A DNA stretch of 64,000 nt from RGIG2945 sp045540355. Lineage in GTDB: Bacteria > Bacillota > Clostridia > Oscillospirales > Acutalibacteraceae. The stretch spans positions 1 to 64,000 of the forward strand of contig JAZQHB010000079.1 of NCBI GenBank assembly GCA_045540355.1, in the 5' to 3' direction. The translations under genes and the position numbers were made by a program. Under the pieces are notes generated by a model, which saw only the letters and a program-made list of their open reading frames with translations, ran no database searches and was not told the DNA's origin. Positions 26,499 to 35,051 of the stretch are shown piece after piece (the first letter of the stretch is position 1; each line of letters starts with the position of its first letter).

Positions 26499-27542
26499 TA
26501 AAAGCTTCGAGGTTTTGGAGTTTAACAAATCAAAGTTCATAGCTTGAATGTAAAAGCCTTCCAGCTCGTCATGGTTGGCTTTTGCTTTTTGCATTTGTTC
26601 AATTGCGGAGTCAAGTAATTCTTTTTCTGCTTTTAAATTGAATGCAGTCCTGTTTGCAATATCACAAGTGTTGGAAATAAATCTTCTTGAATGAACTGTT
26701 TTCTGACCTTCAAATTTCACATTATGGAATGAATTTGAAGTGATGACCGCAAGGTGTAATTCGGGGATGATAAGATGTTCTAAAATTTCGGGATAAACGG
26801 GGCAGTAAGATGCTATGATATCGTGACCGCAACCGAGGGCATAGCAACGCAACTCCTGTAAAACTGCGGCGGCAGAAGCACCGATGTCATCTTTTATAAC
26901 AGTAATACGGTCGCATAAGTTTTCAACCGTTTCATCAAAGAAAACAAGACCTTTCGGAGTTACCGCACTTAAAAAAAGTCGTGTTTCTTTGCCGATTTTT
27001 CCCGACGGAGAATCAAAATTTTTGGAAGCAAAACGAGTTGCAAAACGGCGGATTTTTTTGGTATCAAGATATTTTTTTGCAAGCCTTAAATTGTCTTTTT
27101 TCACACTTGCCGCCGCGGCTAAAAATTGCATACATTTTCTGTGATATGCGGAATTTTGTTTTGTAAGTTTTATTATTTCGTTTCCGCTTTCTTTTAATTT
27201 TTCTCCGTCCCAACATTCACCGAGGTTGATTATTTCTTCAACAACTCCCGGGAATTTAGGCTCAAGAATATGCGGTGATGTTCCGTCGGCAATGCAGATT
27301 TTTTGACTCGGAATAATAACCGCATCAAGTGAATCGGGGTCTGACGAGCAGGGTGCAAGAATTATATCTTCATGAAAATTATCCGCCATACCCGCAATCT
27401 TTTTCATCAGGCTTGATTTGCCCGTGCCAGGACCGCCTTTAAGTATATACATTTTCATTTCAGGTGTTTTTTCATAGAGGTTATCAAAGTAAGAAATAAA
27501 GCCTTGAGATGTGTTTGAACCGTAAAAATATTTCAATTTCAT
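26436..27542 (-). CDS. Conserved P-loop ATPase of unknown role (PRK06851-like)
   Basis: 368 aa. The N-terminal Walker A is YILKGGPGTGKSSLMKKIA. Later segments LAPCSSDPDSLDAVIIP and ICIADGTSPHILEPKFPG match a conserved Firmicute family of unknown function, and IVFFDE-like GLVFFDETVE may be Walker B in the second half. The C-terminus is helical. The ATG at 27542 has AAGGAGG 6 nt upstream. The last 63 bp are antisense to the end of metY, an unusually long convergent overlap with no terminator between. No specific function is offered. Confidence 0.75.
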   Translation of the reverse strand: MKLKYFYGSNTSQGFISYFDNLYEKTPEMKMYILKGGPGTGKSSLMKKIAGMADNFHEDIILAPCSSDPDSLDAVIIPSQKICIADGTSPHILEPKFPGVVEEIINLGECWDGEKLKESGNEIIKLTKQNSAYHRKCMQFLAAAASVKKDNLRLAKKYLDTKKIRRFATRFASKNFDSPSGKIGKETRLFLSAVTPKGLVFFDETVENLCDRITVIKDDIGASAAAVLQELRCYALGCGHDIIASYCPVYPEILEHLIIPELHLAVITSNSFHNVKFEGQKTVHSRRFISNTCDIANRTAFNLKAEKELLDSAIEQMQKAKANHDELEGFYIQAMNFDLLNSKTSKLLSGIESLFDVGNDVLDVLDTD

Positions 27543-27626
27543 ACGAATCCTCCTTCAGAATATAGTCTATGACGGACGAACTTTTAAAGTTACGCAAAAA
27601 AATTCGACAATTATCGAAAAAAATAC

Positions 27627-27655
27627 TTTATTCTTTTGAAAAAGTGTGATACAAT
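27627..27655 (+). promoter_or_regulatory. Probable promoter of the zapA operon
   Basis: TACAAT (27650-27655) with TTTATT (27627-27632) at 17-nt spacing, in the divergent gap between the ATPase gene and zapA. The -35 is weak and resembles that proposed for purL. Confidence 0.4.
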
Positions 27656-27688
27656 AAATTTGTATAGATTTGTTTAGGAGTGGTACTT

Positions 27689-28054
27689 ATGAATAAAAAT
27701 AAGGTCAGACTCAATATATATTCTTCGGAGTATGTCATTTGTAGTGATGAATCCCCCGAATATGTTGTAGAACTCGGCAACGAAATCGACGACAGACTTA
27801 CTGCGATTATGAAAAATAATCCGAGAATTTCTGTTATTCAGGCAACAGTTCTTTTAGCTTTGGAATATGCTGATAAAGCAAAGAAAAACGAGCAGGGAAT
27901 CGAAAAGCTTCGTGCTCAGATTAAAGATTATCTGGAAGATGCTTCAGCAGCAAGAATGGAATCGGAATTAGCAAAAAGAGAAGCTGAAAGACTTTCAAGA
28001 GAAAACGAAGCTTTAAGACTTAAAAATTCATCAAACACAACTCACAGATTTTAA
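27689..28054 (+). CDS. zapA: Cell division protein ZapA
   Basis: 121 aa. It bundles FtsZ filaments at mid-cell. The N-terminal globular domain (KVRLNIYSSEYVICSDESPE, then NEIDDRLTAIMKNNPRISVI) is followed by VLLALEYADKAKKNEQ and a long C-terminal coiled coil (about 70-110) rich in Glu, Lys and Arg. I use the ATG at 27689 with AGGAGTGG upstream. First gene of an operon with the U32 peptidase, as is common in Clostridia. Confidence 0.9.
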   Translation: MNKNKVRLNIYSSEYVICSDESPEYVVELGNEIDDRLTAIMKNNPRISVIQATVLLALEYADKAKKNEQGIEKLRAQIKDYLEDASAARMESELAKREAERLSRENEALRLKNSSNTTHRF

Positions 28055-28075
28055 TATCTGAAAGGAATTTTATAA

Positions 28076-30100
28076 ATGGAAATACTTTCCCCTGCCGGTA
28101 GTATGGAAGCTTTAGTAGCTGCCGTCCGTTCAGGTGCCGATGCGGTGTATCTTGGCGGCAAAGATCTTAATGCTCGCAGGAATGCGGGTAATTTTGATAA
28201 TCAGCAGTTAAAAGAAGCGGCCGAATACTGTCACGGAAGAAATGTAAAGCTGTATCTCACACTCAACACACTTGTATCAGACGAGGAATTGGATACGGCA
28301 CTTGATATGATAAAAACGGCCTGCATAGTCGGAGTTGACGCTCTGATTGTGCAGGATTTAGGTTTAGCACGAATTGTCCGTGATATAGCTCCCGATATGC
28401 CCTTGCACGCATCAACGCAGATGTCTTTGCAGACTGTCGAGGGTATAAAGATGCTATCCGACCTCAACTTCAAAAGGGCAGTTTTACCGAGAGAGTTATC
28501 GAAAGATGAGCTCACAAATATAGTGAAAAACTCACCGATTGAAACGGAAGTCTTTGTTCACGGTGCACTTTGTATGAGCGTGTCGGGTCAATGCTACATG
28601 AGCTCCATGTTAGGTTCAAGAAGCGGCAACAGAGGTCTTTGTGCTCAACCTTGCAGATTGAATTTTGCAACAGAGGGTAAAAGCGGCTCGTATCTGTCAT
28701 TAAAAGACTTGTCCCTGGTTGACAGACTCAAAGAGCTTGAGAAAATCGGTGTTGCGTCTGTAAAAATCGAGGGTAGAATGAAACGCCCCGAATATGTCGC
28801 GGCGGCAGTTACCGCTTGCAGACAGGCACTTGATTCACAGCTTGACAGTAAGTTATATTTTGATTTAAAAAGTGTATTTTCTCGTTCAGGCTTTACCTCG
28901 GGTTATTACGATAATAAGTTAGGTGCGGAGATGTTCGGTGTCCGCACAAAGGAAGATGTTGTTGCGGCAAACGGAGTTTTGAAAAATCTTGCACAGCTTT
29001 ATAAAGACGAAGCGGAAAAAATTCCCGTAGAGCTTGCATTTACTGCGGTAAGAGATGAAAATGTAAGCATCAGTGCAAAGGCAATGGGTAAGCAGGTGTT
29101 CTGTGAATCTGATTTTGTACCGCAAGATGCTTTAACAAAGCCGCTCGATGAAGTATCTGCCGAAATGCAACTGAAAAAAACGGGTGGCACACAGTTTTAT
29201 ATCGATGATATTTATTGCGAAATCGATGACGGTATCAATGTACCTGTATCGGTGATAAATAAATTAAGAAGAGCAGTTCTTGAAAAGCTTGATAAAAAAA
29301 TATCCGAAAAAACAACATCATTCACCGACGAAAAAATCTTTGTAAAACCTTACAGAGCACACAGACAAAAACGCTATATGCGATTTGATAACGCAAAGCA
29401 GATACCCGAAAACATAAAAGCGGATCTGATTATTTTACCTCTTGATACCGATGATAAAATACTGAAAAATTTATCTGAAAAATATGACCTTGCGGTAGAA
29501 ATTCCGAGAGGTATTTTCGGTACAAGTGAAAAAATAAATGAACGATTAAAAACTTGTCCGATAAAAAAAGCGGTAGCATCAACTTTAGATGCTTATGCAC
29601 TTGCAAAGAATAACGGCTATTATATTATTTCAGGTTTCGGCTCAAATATATATAATACCAAAAGTCTTGAGGAAATTGAAAAAATGGGTGTGAATGAAGC
29701 ACTCCTTTCAACGGAATTGCTTTTAAGTCAGATTTCAAGGCTCGGAGGGTCTATCCCGAGAGGTATAATTTCTTACGGCAGAATTCCTCTTATGCTTACA
29801 AGGAATTGTCCGATAAAAAACGGCAAAACCTGTGCAGAGTGCAAGAGAGAAAGTAATCTGATTGACAGAAAAGGCATAGCTTTTCCCGTGCGTTGCACAA
29901 ACGGATTTTCGGAGATTTTAAATTCAAGACCGATTGTTTTATCCGACAGAAAATCGGAGTTAAGAAACATCGACTTCAGTTTATTATATTTCACAACAGA
30001 AACCAAAGAAGAGTGCGAAAGAGTAATTCAAGATTACGAAAATGAAAAGAAAGCATTTGGAGAGTTTACCCGCGGCTTATACTACAGAGGAGTTGAATGA
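28076..30100 (+). CDS. U32 family peptidase-like protein (RlhA/TrhP-related)
   Basis: 674 aa. The N-terminal TIM-barrel-like U32 domain has ILSPAGSMEALVAAVRSGAD, AVYLGGKDLNARRNAGNFD, HASTQMSLQTVEG and the Cys motif GALCMSVSGQCYMSSMLGSRSGNRGLCAQPC, matching the iron-sulfur Cys of the family. A DUF3656-like region follows (about 390-500), and a C-terminal part with RNCPIKNGKTCAECK. Named a peptidase by history; E. coli relatives are needed for hydroxylation of 23S rRNA (RlhA) or tRNA uridine (TrhP). An RNA-modifying role here is inference. Confidence 0.88.
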   Translation: MEILSPAGSMEALVAAVRSGADAVYLGGKDLNARRNAGNFDNQQLKEAAEYCHGRNVKLYLTLNTLVSDEELDTALDMIKTACIVGVDALIVQDLGLARIVRDIAPDMPLHASTQMSLQTVEGIKMLSDLNFKRAVLPRELSKDELTNIVKNSPIETEVFVHGALCMSVSGQCYMSSMLGSRSGNRGLCAQPCRLNFATEGKSGSYLSLKDLSLVDRLKELEKIGVASVKIEGRMKRPEYVAAAVTACRQALDSQLDSKLYFDLKSVFSRSGFTSGYYDNKLGAEMFGVRTKEDVVAANGVLKNLAQLYKDEAEKIPVELAFTAVRDENVSISAKAMGKQVFCESDFVPQDALTKPLDEVSAEMQLKKTGGTQFYIDDIYCEIDDGINVPVSVINKLRRAVLEKLDKKISEKTTSFTDEKIFVKPYRAHRQKRYMRFDNAKQIPENIKADLIILPLDTDDKILKNLSEKYDLAVEIPRGIFGTSEKINERLKTCPIKKAVASTLDAYALAKNNGYYIISGFGSNIYNTKSLEEIEKMGVNEALLSTELLLSQISRLGGSIPRGIISYGRIPLMLTRNCPIKNGKTCAECKRESNLIDRKGIAFPVRCTNGFSEILNSRPIVLSDRKSELRNIDFSLLYFTTETKEECERVIQDYENEKKAFGEFTRGLYYRGVE

Positions 30101-30101
30101 A

Positions 30102-30677
30102 ATGTTTAAAGATTTATTGACAAAGACAAGAAGTTACAGAAATTTTGACCCGACGGTTACATATACAAAAGAAGATATGGAGTATTTGATTTCTCTTACA
30201 AGGCTCACTCCTTCGGCAGCTAACAAGCAACCGTTGAAATATGCTTATGCATATAAAAAAGAGGATTGTGAAAAAATATTTCCCTTACTCGGTTGGGCAG
30301 GATATCTTGAAGATAAACCGCCTTATGACGGGAATCTTCCTACCGCATATATCCTGATATGTTTTGACACCGAAATATCAACAACCACTTGCGAAATGGA
30401 TGCGGGTATCTGTGCTCAGACAATCGTTTTAGGTGCAATGGAAAAGGGCATCGGTGCTTGTATGTTAGGTAGTATGAAGAAAGATGAGATCAGAAAAATT
30501 TTCAACCTCGAAGAACATATTGTACCGAGATTGATAATTGCATTGGGCAAACCGATGGAAACTGTTGAAATAGTTGATGTAAAAGACGGTGATATAAAAT
30601 ATTACCGTGACGGCAAGACAAAGCACTTTGTACCAAAACGCACATTGGAAGAAATTTTATTACCTGAAATGAAATAA
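30102..30677 (+). CDS. Nitroreductase family flavoprotein
   Basis: 191 aa. The N-terminus MFKDLLTKTRSYRNFD has the Arg/Ser FMN-binding pattern, followed by LTPSAANKQPLKYAY, AGICAQTIVLGAMEKGIGACML (FMN-contact helix) and RLIIALGKP. It would reduce nitro compounds, quinones or an unknown metabolite using NAD(P)H and FMN. I use the ATG at 30102, 1 nt past the U32 stop, because GAGGAG lies 9-10 nt upstream; an earlier ATG at 30042 is inside the U32 gene. Confidence 0.87.
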   Translation: MFKDLLTKTRSYRNFDPTVTYTKEDMEYLISLTRLTPSAANKQPLKYAYAYKKEDCEKIFPLLGWAGYLEDKPPYDGNLPTAYILICFDTEISTTTCEMDAGICAQTIVLGAMEKGIGACMLGSMKKDEIRKIFNLEEHIVPRLIIALGKPMETVEIVDVKDGDIKYYRDGKTKHFVPKRTLEEILLPEMK

Positions 30678-30693
30678 ATTACGGAGAAAAATT

Positions 30694-31128
30694 ATGTTTA
30701 AAGTATTGAAATTAAAAGAAAATGCAATCGTTCCCAAAAGAGCAACGACAGGCAGTGCAGGAGTTGATTTGTGTGCTTGTCTTGATGAGCCTCTTACTAT
30801 TAAGGGTAGAGGTCACGCACTTGTACCGACAGGTATCGCAATAGCAATCCCCGAGGGATATGCGGCAATGCTTTATGCAAGAAGCGGACTTGCGATTAAA
30901 CACGGCTTGGGTCTTTTGAACGGTGTCGGTGTTGTTGATTCTGATTACAGAGGTGAAGTCTGTGTGGGAATTGTCAACAATTTTGATGAGGATTACACTA
31001 TCCAACCGAATGAGAGAATAGCTCAGCTTGTATTGACTCCCGTTGCACTTTTTGAACCCGAAGAATGTGAAAGCCTTGATGATACAGAAAGAGGTACAGG
31101 CGGCTTCGGCTCAACGGGCAAGAAATAA
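30694..31128 (+). CDS. dut: Deoxyuridine 5'-triphosphate nucleotidohydrolase
   Basis: 144 aa, trimeric dUTPase. All five motifs are visible: GSAGVDLCA (1), YARSGLAIKHGLG (2), GVGVVDSDYRGEV (3, catalytic Asp), ERIAQLVLTPV (4) and the glycine-rich RGTGGFGSTG (5). It removes dUTP and supplies dUMP for dTMP. It follows the nitroreductase by 16 bp in the same operon. Confidence 0.96.
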   Translation: MFKVLKLKENAIVPKRATTGSAGVDLCACLDEPLTIKGRGHALVPTGIAIAIPEGYAAMLYARSGLAIKHGLGLLNGVGVVDSDYRGEVCVGIVNNFDEDYTIQPNERIAQLVLTPVALFEPEECESLDDTERGTGGFGSTGKK

Positions 31129-31143
31129 TCAAAGGAGATTTAT

Positions 31144-31800
31144 ATGTATTATTCAATAGAAGGCGGAAATTTACCCGTAGTTATTCTGAATCTTGAATAC
31201 GGCGAAAAAATAATCAGTGAGGTTGGCGGCAGAACATGGCTCAAAGGTCCCATTGAAACTGATACAAAGGCAATCGGCGGTGCAGGTAAAAGCATCGGCA
31301 GAATGTTTATGGGTGAAAGTATTTTTATGAGTGAATATACCGCAATGGGTTCATCGGAAATTGCTTTTGCTTCATCTTTTCCCGGAAAAATTATTGCACT
31401 TGAATTGGAAAGAGGGCAGAGTGTTATCTGTCAGAAATCAGCGTTTTTATGTGCAACAAAAGATATAGAGCTTTCTGTTTTCTTCCGTAAAAAAATCGGC
31501 GTAGGTCTTTTCGGCGGTGAAGGTTTTGTTATGCAGAAGATTACCGGACCGGGCTTGGTGTTTCTTGAGCTTGACGGATATGTTAAAGAATACAATTTGA
31601 TGTCGGGCGAAAAGTTAGTTGTCGACACAGGTGTTGTTGCATTGATGGATGAAACCTGTCAGATGGATATTCAAATGGTAAAGGGACTTAAAAATAAGAT
31701 TCTCGGCGGAGAAGGATTTATTGATACAACCGTCATAGGTCCCGGTAAAGTTTATCTTCAGACAATGCCTATTGCAAGGTTATTTAGCTTCGGAGGTTAA
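31144..31800 (+). CDS. AIM24/TIGR00266 family protein, first of a tandem pair
   Basis: 218 aa. An all-beta, glycine-rich protein with SIEGGNLPVVILNLEYGEKI, KGPIETDTKAIGGAGKSIGR, FASSFPGKIIALEL, FFRKKIGVGLFGGEGFVMQK and ITGPGLVFLEL, the AIM24 (tryptophan-RNA-attenuator-like) fold. The function in bacteria is unknown. It is highly similar along its length to the next gene 6 bp downstream; the start follows AAAGGAG. It ends the same operon that begins with zapA. Confidence 0.88.
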   Translation: MYYSIEGGNLPVVILNLEYGEKIISEVGGRTWLKGPIETDTKAIGGAGKSIGRMFMGESIFMSEYTAMGSSEIAFASSFPGKIIALELERGQSVICQKSAFLCATKDIELSVFFRKKIGVGLFGGEGFVMQKITGPGLVFLELDGYVKEYNLMSGEKLVVDTGVVALMDETCQMDIQMVKGLKNKILGGEGFIDTTVIGPGKVYLQTMPIARLFSFGG

Positions 31801-31806
31801 TACTTT

Positions 31807-32550
31807 ATGCGATATTCAATAGAAGGCGGAAGTTTACCCGCAGTCATTCTGAATCTTGAATACGGTGAAAAAATAATCAGCGAAGCGGGCGGCAGAACAT
31901 GGCTCAAAGGTCCCATAGAGACCGATACAAAGGCAGTCGGCGGTGCGGGCAAAAGCATCGGCAGAATGTTTATGGGCGAAAGTATTTTCATGAGTGAATA
32001 TACCGCAATGGGTCCATCGGAAATTGCTTTTGCTTCATCTTTCCCCGGAAAGATTATTGCACTTGAATTAGCAGTCGGACAGAGTATTATCTGTCAGAAA
32101 TCAGCATTTTTATGTGCGACAAGCGGTGTGGAGCTTTCAGTATTTTTTAATAAAAAAATCGGTACGGGATTTTTCGCCGGTGAAGGATTTATTATGCAAA
32201 AGGTCACAGGACCGGGCACAGTATTTGTTGAACTGTCAGGACATATTAAGGAATATAATTTGATGTCGGGTGAAAAGATGGTTGCTGATACAGGTCTTAT
32301 TGCACTTATGGATGAAACCTGTCAGATGGATATAAAAATGGTAAAAGGACTTAAGAATAAAGTTCTTGGCGGTGAAGGTCTTGTCGACACAATCGTGACA
32401 GGACCTGGCAGAGTTTATGTTCAGTCAATGTCCGCAGCGAAGCTTGCAGCATTGAGGGGATCTTATAAGTCAATAGGTGAAAGTGTAGGCGAGGAGATTG
32501 CCGAAAATGTTTTGGAAAATGTTATTGGAAATATTTTTGACAGTTTTTAA
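31807..32550 (+). CDS. AIM24/TIGR00266 family protein, second copy with C-terminal extension
   Basis: 247 aa. Nearly collinear with the preceding protein over its first ~215 residues (same RYSIEGGSLPAVILNLEYGE, ETDTKAVGGAGKSIGRMFMG and DETCQMDIKMVKGLKNK blocks), so it arose by tandem duplication. It differs in the tail, which adds about 30 residues (GSYKSIGESVGEEIAENVLE) predicted to be an amphipathic helix. Such a tail could mediate membrane contact or oligomerisation; this is inference. Confidence 0.88.
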   Translation: MRYSIEGGSLPAVILNLEYGEKIISEAGGRTWLKGPIETDTKAVGGAGKSIGRMFMGESIFMSEYTAMGPSEIAFASSFPGKIIALELAVGQSIICQKSAFLCATSGVELSVFFNKKIGTGFFAGEGFIMQKVTGPGTVFVELSGHIKEYNLMSGEKMVADTGLIALMDETCQMDIKMVKGLKNKVLGGEGLVDTIVTGPGRVYVQSMSAAKLAALRGSYKSIGESVGEEIAENVLENVIGNIFDSF

Positions 32551-32561
32551 AATTAAAAGAG

Positions 32562-32583
32562 CCATAGTGTAAAATCACTATGG
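32562..32583 (+). terminator. Hairpin after the AIM24 pair
   Basis: CCATAGTG pairs with CACTATGG around TAAAAT. There is no clear T-run, so termination strength is uncertain. The tRNA gene starts 8 nt later. Confidence 0.45.
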
Positions 32584-32590
32584 TCAATTC

Positions 32591-32666
32591 GGGCCCGTAG
32601 CTCAGTTGGGAGAGCGTTCGGTTCGCAACCGAGAGGTCGGGAGTTCGACCCTCCTCGGGTCCACCA
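32591..32666 (+). tRNA. tRNA-Ala (anticodon CGC)
   Basis: 76 nt including encoded CCA. The acceptor GGGCCCG pairs with CGGGUCC with a G3:U70 wobble, the alanine identity element. D stem GCUC/GAGC; anticodon stem UUCGG/CCGAG with loop UUCGCAA giving anticodon CGC (reads GCG, Ala); T stem GGGAG/CUCCU with loop UUCGACC. A terminator follows at once. Its 3' side faces the mobile-looking segment. Confidence 0.96.
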
Positions 32667-32667
32667 G

Positions 32668-32697
32668 AAAAAAGCACTTTTTCTAAAGTGCTTTTTT
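32668..32697 (+). terminator. tRNA-Ala terminator
   Basis: AAAAAAGCACTTT and AAAGTGCTTTTTT pair around TTCT, ending in six T. Confidence 0.9.
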
Positions 32698-32699
32698 CA

Positions 32700-32867
32700 A
32701 TGATATCCGTTCCTTGCGGAGCGGATGATATATCTTCGATATGATATCGCTCTGCGAGCGGTGATATATGCCTTCGGCATATAAATGGAACGGATATTAT
32801 ATCATGCTTGCGAAGCAAGTATATCATACGGCAACGCCGTATATCATATCGCACAAGCGATATATCA
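32700..32867. repeat. Array of small hairpins separated by ATATCAT (array 1)
   Basis: About 168 bp made almost wholly of short stem-loops: ATATCCG..CGGATgATAT, ATATC(ttc)GATAT, CGCTC(tgc)GAGCG, TATATGCC(ttc)GGCATATA, CTTGC(gaa)GCAAG, TACGGC(aac)GCCGTA and ATCGC(acaa)GCGAT. Several are spaced by ATATCAT, and an outer pair (ATATCCGTTCC at 32705 and GGAACGGATAT near 32787) is inverted. No reading frame. A promoter-like sequence follows directly. A related array is at 35052-35150. Confidence 0.7.
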
Positions 32868-32896
32868 TTGAAAAGTGCAATAATTTATGCTACAAT
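32868..32896 (+). promoter_or_regulatory. Consensus promoter at the end of hairpin array 1
   Basis: TTGAAA (32868-32873), a 17-nt spacer, TACAAT (32891-32896). The -10 lies in a 17-bp sequence (TTTATGCTACAATAAAA, 32884-32900) repeated exactly at 35189-35205, where it also forms a promoter. Here the only thing downstream is a recombinase fragment, so the promoter appears orphaned. Confidence 0.6.
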
Positions 32897-32910
32897 AAAA
32901 GCATATCAGC

Positions 32911-33039
32911 GACGGCAGCATCATGGACGCAGATGACAGCACCATACTCAAGCAGCTGGTGGAACAGATCATCGTTGGAACCAGCGGCATCGAGATACAG
33001 TTCAAATGCGGTGTCAGCATCGAAAAGGACTACGAATAA
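32911..33039 (+). pseudogene. C-terminal fragment of a large serine recombinase
   Basis: An open frame of 42 codons reads DADDSTILKQLVEQIIVGTS then a GIEIQFKCGVSIEKDYE tail and stops at 33037-33039. The pattern EQIIV..IEIQFKCGVSIE is typical of the end of site-specific serine recombinases of clostridial mobile elements. The rest of the gene is missing: in this frame a stop lies at 32896-32898. It is followed by its own terminator. I infer a remnant of an excised or decayed mobile element. Confidence 0.65.
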
Positions 33040-33047
33040 AGCACAAA

Positions 33048-33090
33048 GCCCTCGGCAGTGGTCACCAAACCACAGTCGAGGGCGTTTTTT
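33048..33090 (+). terminator. Terminator after the recombinase fragment
   Basis: GCCCTCG (33048-33054) pairs with CGAGGGC (33077-33083), with an inner GTGG/CCAC stem, followed by GTTTTTTG. Confidence 0.75.
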
Positions 33091-33106
33091 GCGTTCGTTT
33101 GAAAAA

Positions 33107-33964
33107 TCATTTCTTTTTGACAAGCTCGTTGCACATCGCACCACCGATGATAAGTACTGCGCCTATAATCTGTAACGGCAGCATTGTTTCTTTTAAGAAC
33201 GCTACCGAAAACAGTACCGCTGAAAGCGGCTCCAAATATCCGCAGATAGCTACCGTCTGTACTTTTAGTTTGCCGATTGAGGAAAAATAAAAATAGCATC
33301 CGATGCCCGTATTCAGTAGACCGAGAATAAGGATTGGCAATATACTTGTTGGTGCAATCTGCATAGCGTAACCTTGCTTTAATCCCACAAATATCGCCAC
33401 TGTTAAAAACGCTATGGTAAGCTGTAGCGTGGAATTTTCAAGTCCAACGATATCAGTTGCTTTCTTGTTGCAGACAACCATAAAGGCATACATAACGGCA
33501 GAAAGCAAACCGCAGGTAATGCCGAATAGATCCCCCTTGCCATCAAAGGCATTCCTATTTATAAGTATAACGCCTATTACCACCGCAAGAAAGCCGAGCA
33601 CTTTATTTGCGGTAAGTTTTTCCTTGAACAGCAAAGGCGATAAAGCCATTACGATAACCGGACCGCAGTAATATAAAAGTGAAGCGATACTGACACCGAT
33701 CCGCGCGTATGCTTCGTATAGAAACATCCAACTTGTTCCCATTGCTATGCCCGACACCATAAGGTTTAGAAATTGCCTTTTATGCTTGTAAAAGGTAAGT
33801 TTTCCGCCGCTGATAAAGAAAATAGAGATAAGCAGGATACTGCCTATCAGAGTGCGAAGCAGCACAATGTTCTGACTGCTTAAAACAATAAAACTCGCAA
33901 CAATGCCGTTTGAGCCAAACAACAGCAAGGCGAATATGTATTTGAAAAATGCCATGTTATTCAT
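33107..33964 (-). CDS. DMT-superfamily (EamA) transporter
   Basis: 285 aa with about ten hydrophobic segments in two EamA repeats (FKYIFALLLFGSNG start; ALSPLLFKEKLTANKVLGFL ends repeat one; LEPLSAVLFSVAFLKETMLP ends repeat two). Such proteins export amino acids or other small metabolites; the substrate is unknown. I use the ATG at 33964, 6 nt after AGAGG. It is divergent from a LysR-type regulator that probably controls it. The pair lies inside the segment bounded by the two hairpin arrays, suggesting horizontal acquisition. Confidence 0.85.
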   Translation of the reverse strand: MNNMAFFKYIFALLLFGSNGIVASFIVLSSQNIVLLRTLIGSILLISIFFISGGKLTFYKHKRQFLNLMVSGIAMGTSWMFLYEAYARIGVSIASLLYYCGPVIVMALSPLLFKEKLTANKVLGFLAVVIGVILINRNAFDGKGDLFGITCGLLSAVMYAFMVVCNKKATDIVGLENSTLQLTIAFLTVAIFVGLKQGYAMQIAPTSILPILILGLLNTGIGCYFYFSSIGKLKVQTVAICGYLEPLSAVLFSVAFLKETMLPLQIIGAVLIIGGAMCNELVKKK

Positions 33965-34076
33965 ATGATACCTCTTGTATTTGAACTGAAAATAGTATAT
34001 CATAATATCAAGCATAACAAAAGCAAATGATTGTAATGCTCAAAATCACATTTTGGAATAGGTGTTCTTCGTGGAT

Positions 34077-34937
34077 ATGAACCTACAAAAATATCTCTCG
34101 TTTGTAACGACGGTGGAATACGGCAGTTTTACAAAGGCGGCAGAGATACTTAATTACACACAATCGGGTATCAGTAGAATGATAGCCGACCTTGAAAAAG
34201 AATGGGGCGTAACACTTCTTGAACGAAGCAAGTACGGTGTAAAACCTACGAGTGACGGTTTGAAGCTGTTGCCATACGCACAAAACCTCTGTGCCGATTT
34301 TGATAAGCTGAAAATGCAAGTGGATGAACTGAACGGTCTGCAATCGGGACTGATTCGCATCGGCACATTTTCAAGCGTGGCAACCCATTGGTTGCCGAAT
34401 ATCATAAAAGAGTTTCAGAAGGACTATCCCAATATCGACTATGAACTTCTGCTCGGTGACTATACTGAGATTGAGGAATGGATACACACAGGCAGAGTAG
34501 ATTGCGGCTTTTTGAGGTTGCCTACACACCCCGATTTTGAAACCATCTTTTTAGAGGAAGATAAGTTGATGGCGATCATCCCCGAAAATCATCCACTAAA
34601 GGACAGCGAAAAGTTTCCTGTAACAGCTCTTTGCAATGAGCCGTTTATGCTTCTTGAAAAAGGAGCAAAGGCAGAGATCTCCGAAATCTTTGAACGCAAC
34701 AATTTAACCCCTAATGTGAAATTTACCACTTGGGATGATTACGCGGTAATGTCTATGGTGGAAAGCGGTCTCGGTATTGCAATACTTCCCGAACTGATAT
34801 TAAAGAGAGTACCCTACAGGATTCTTGCAAAAGAACTGGATGTTCCGGCATACCGTAATATCGGACTTGCGTTGAGAGATAAAAAAACCGCCTCACTTGC
34901 GGTGAAACGGTTTATTGAATATTTGCGGTATAGATAG
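34077..34937 (+). CDS. LysR-type transcriptional regulator
   Basis: 286 aa. An N-terminal winged helix-turn-helix (LQKYLSFVTTVEYGSFTKAA, then LNYTQSGISRMIADLEKEWG) and a C-terminal periplasmic-binding-like effector domain (about 90-286; LIRIGTFSSVATHWLPNIIK opens it, ESGLGIAILPELIL near its end). LysR proteins usually regulate the divergent neighbour, here the DMT transporter. I take the ATG at 34077, which gives the usual MNLQKYL start; a GTG at 34062 is less likely. The effector is unknown. Confidence 0.9.
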   Translation: MNLQKYLSFVTTVEYGSFTKAAEILNYTQSGISRMIADLEKEWGVTLLERSKYGVKPTSDGLKLLPYAQNLCADFDKLKMQVDELNGLQSGLIRIGTFSSVATHWLPNIIKEFQKDYPNIDYELLLGDYTEIEEWIHTGRVDCGFLRLPTHPDFETIFLEEDKLMAIIPENHPLKDSEKFPVTALCNEPFMLLEKGAKAEISEIFERNNLTPNVKFTTWDDYAVMSMVESGLGIAILPELILKRVPYRILAKELDVPAYRNIGLALRDKKTASLAVKRFIEYLRYR

Positions 34938-35010
34938 TCGAGTATTGAAGTAGGCACCTTTTCTTCGTTTTTACCCCTGTTTACGCACCTTATTGCCCGT
35001 CTTTCGCAAG

Positions 35011-35050
35011 AAAAAAGTCATTTTTGTCTACCGACAAAGGTGACTTTTTT
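35011..35050 (+). terminator. Intrinsic terminator after the LysR gene
   Basis: AAAAAAGTCA..TTTGTC pairs with GACAAA..TGACTTTTTT around TACC, ending in six T; symmetrical enough to work from both sides. Confidence 0.8.
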
Positions 35051-35051
35051 C

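Noticed and set aside
32700..32867. CRISPR array
   Set aside because: The constant word is only 7 nt and the variable parts are themselves palindromes, unlike CRISPR spacers.
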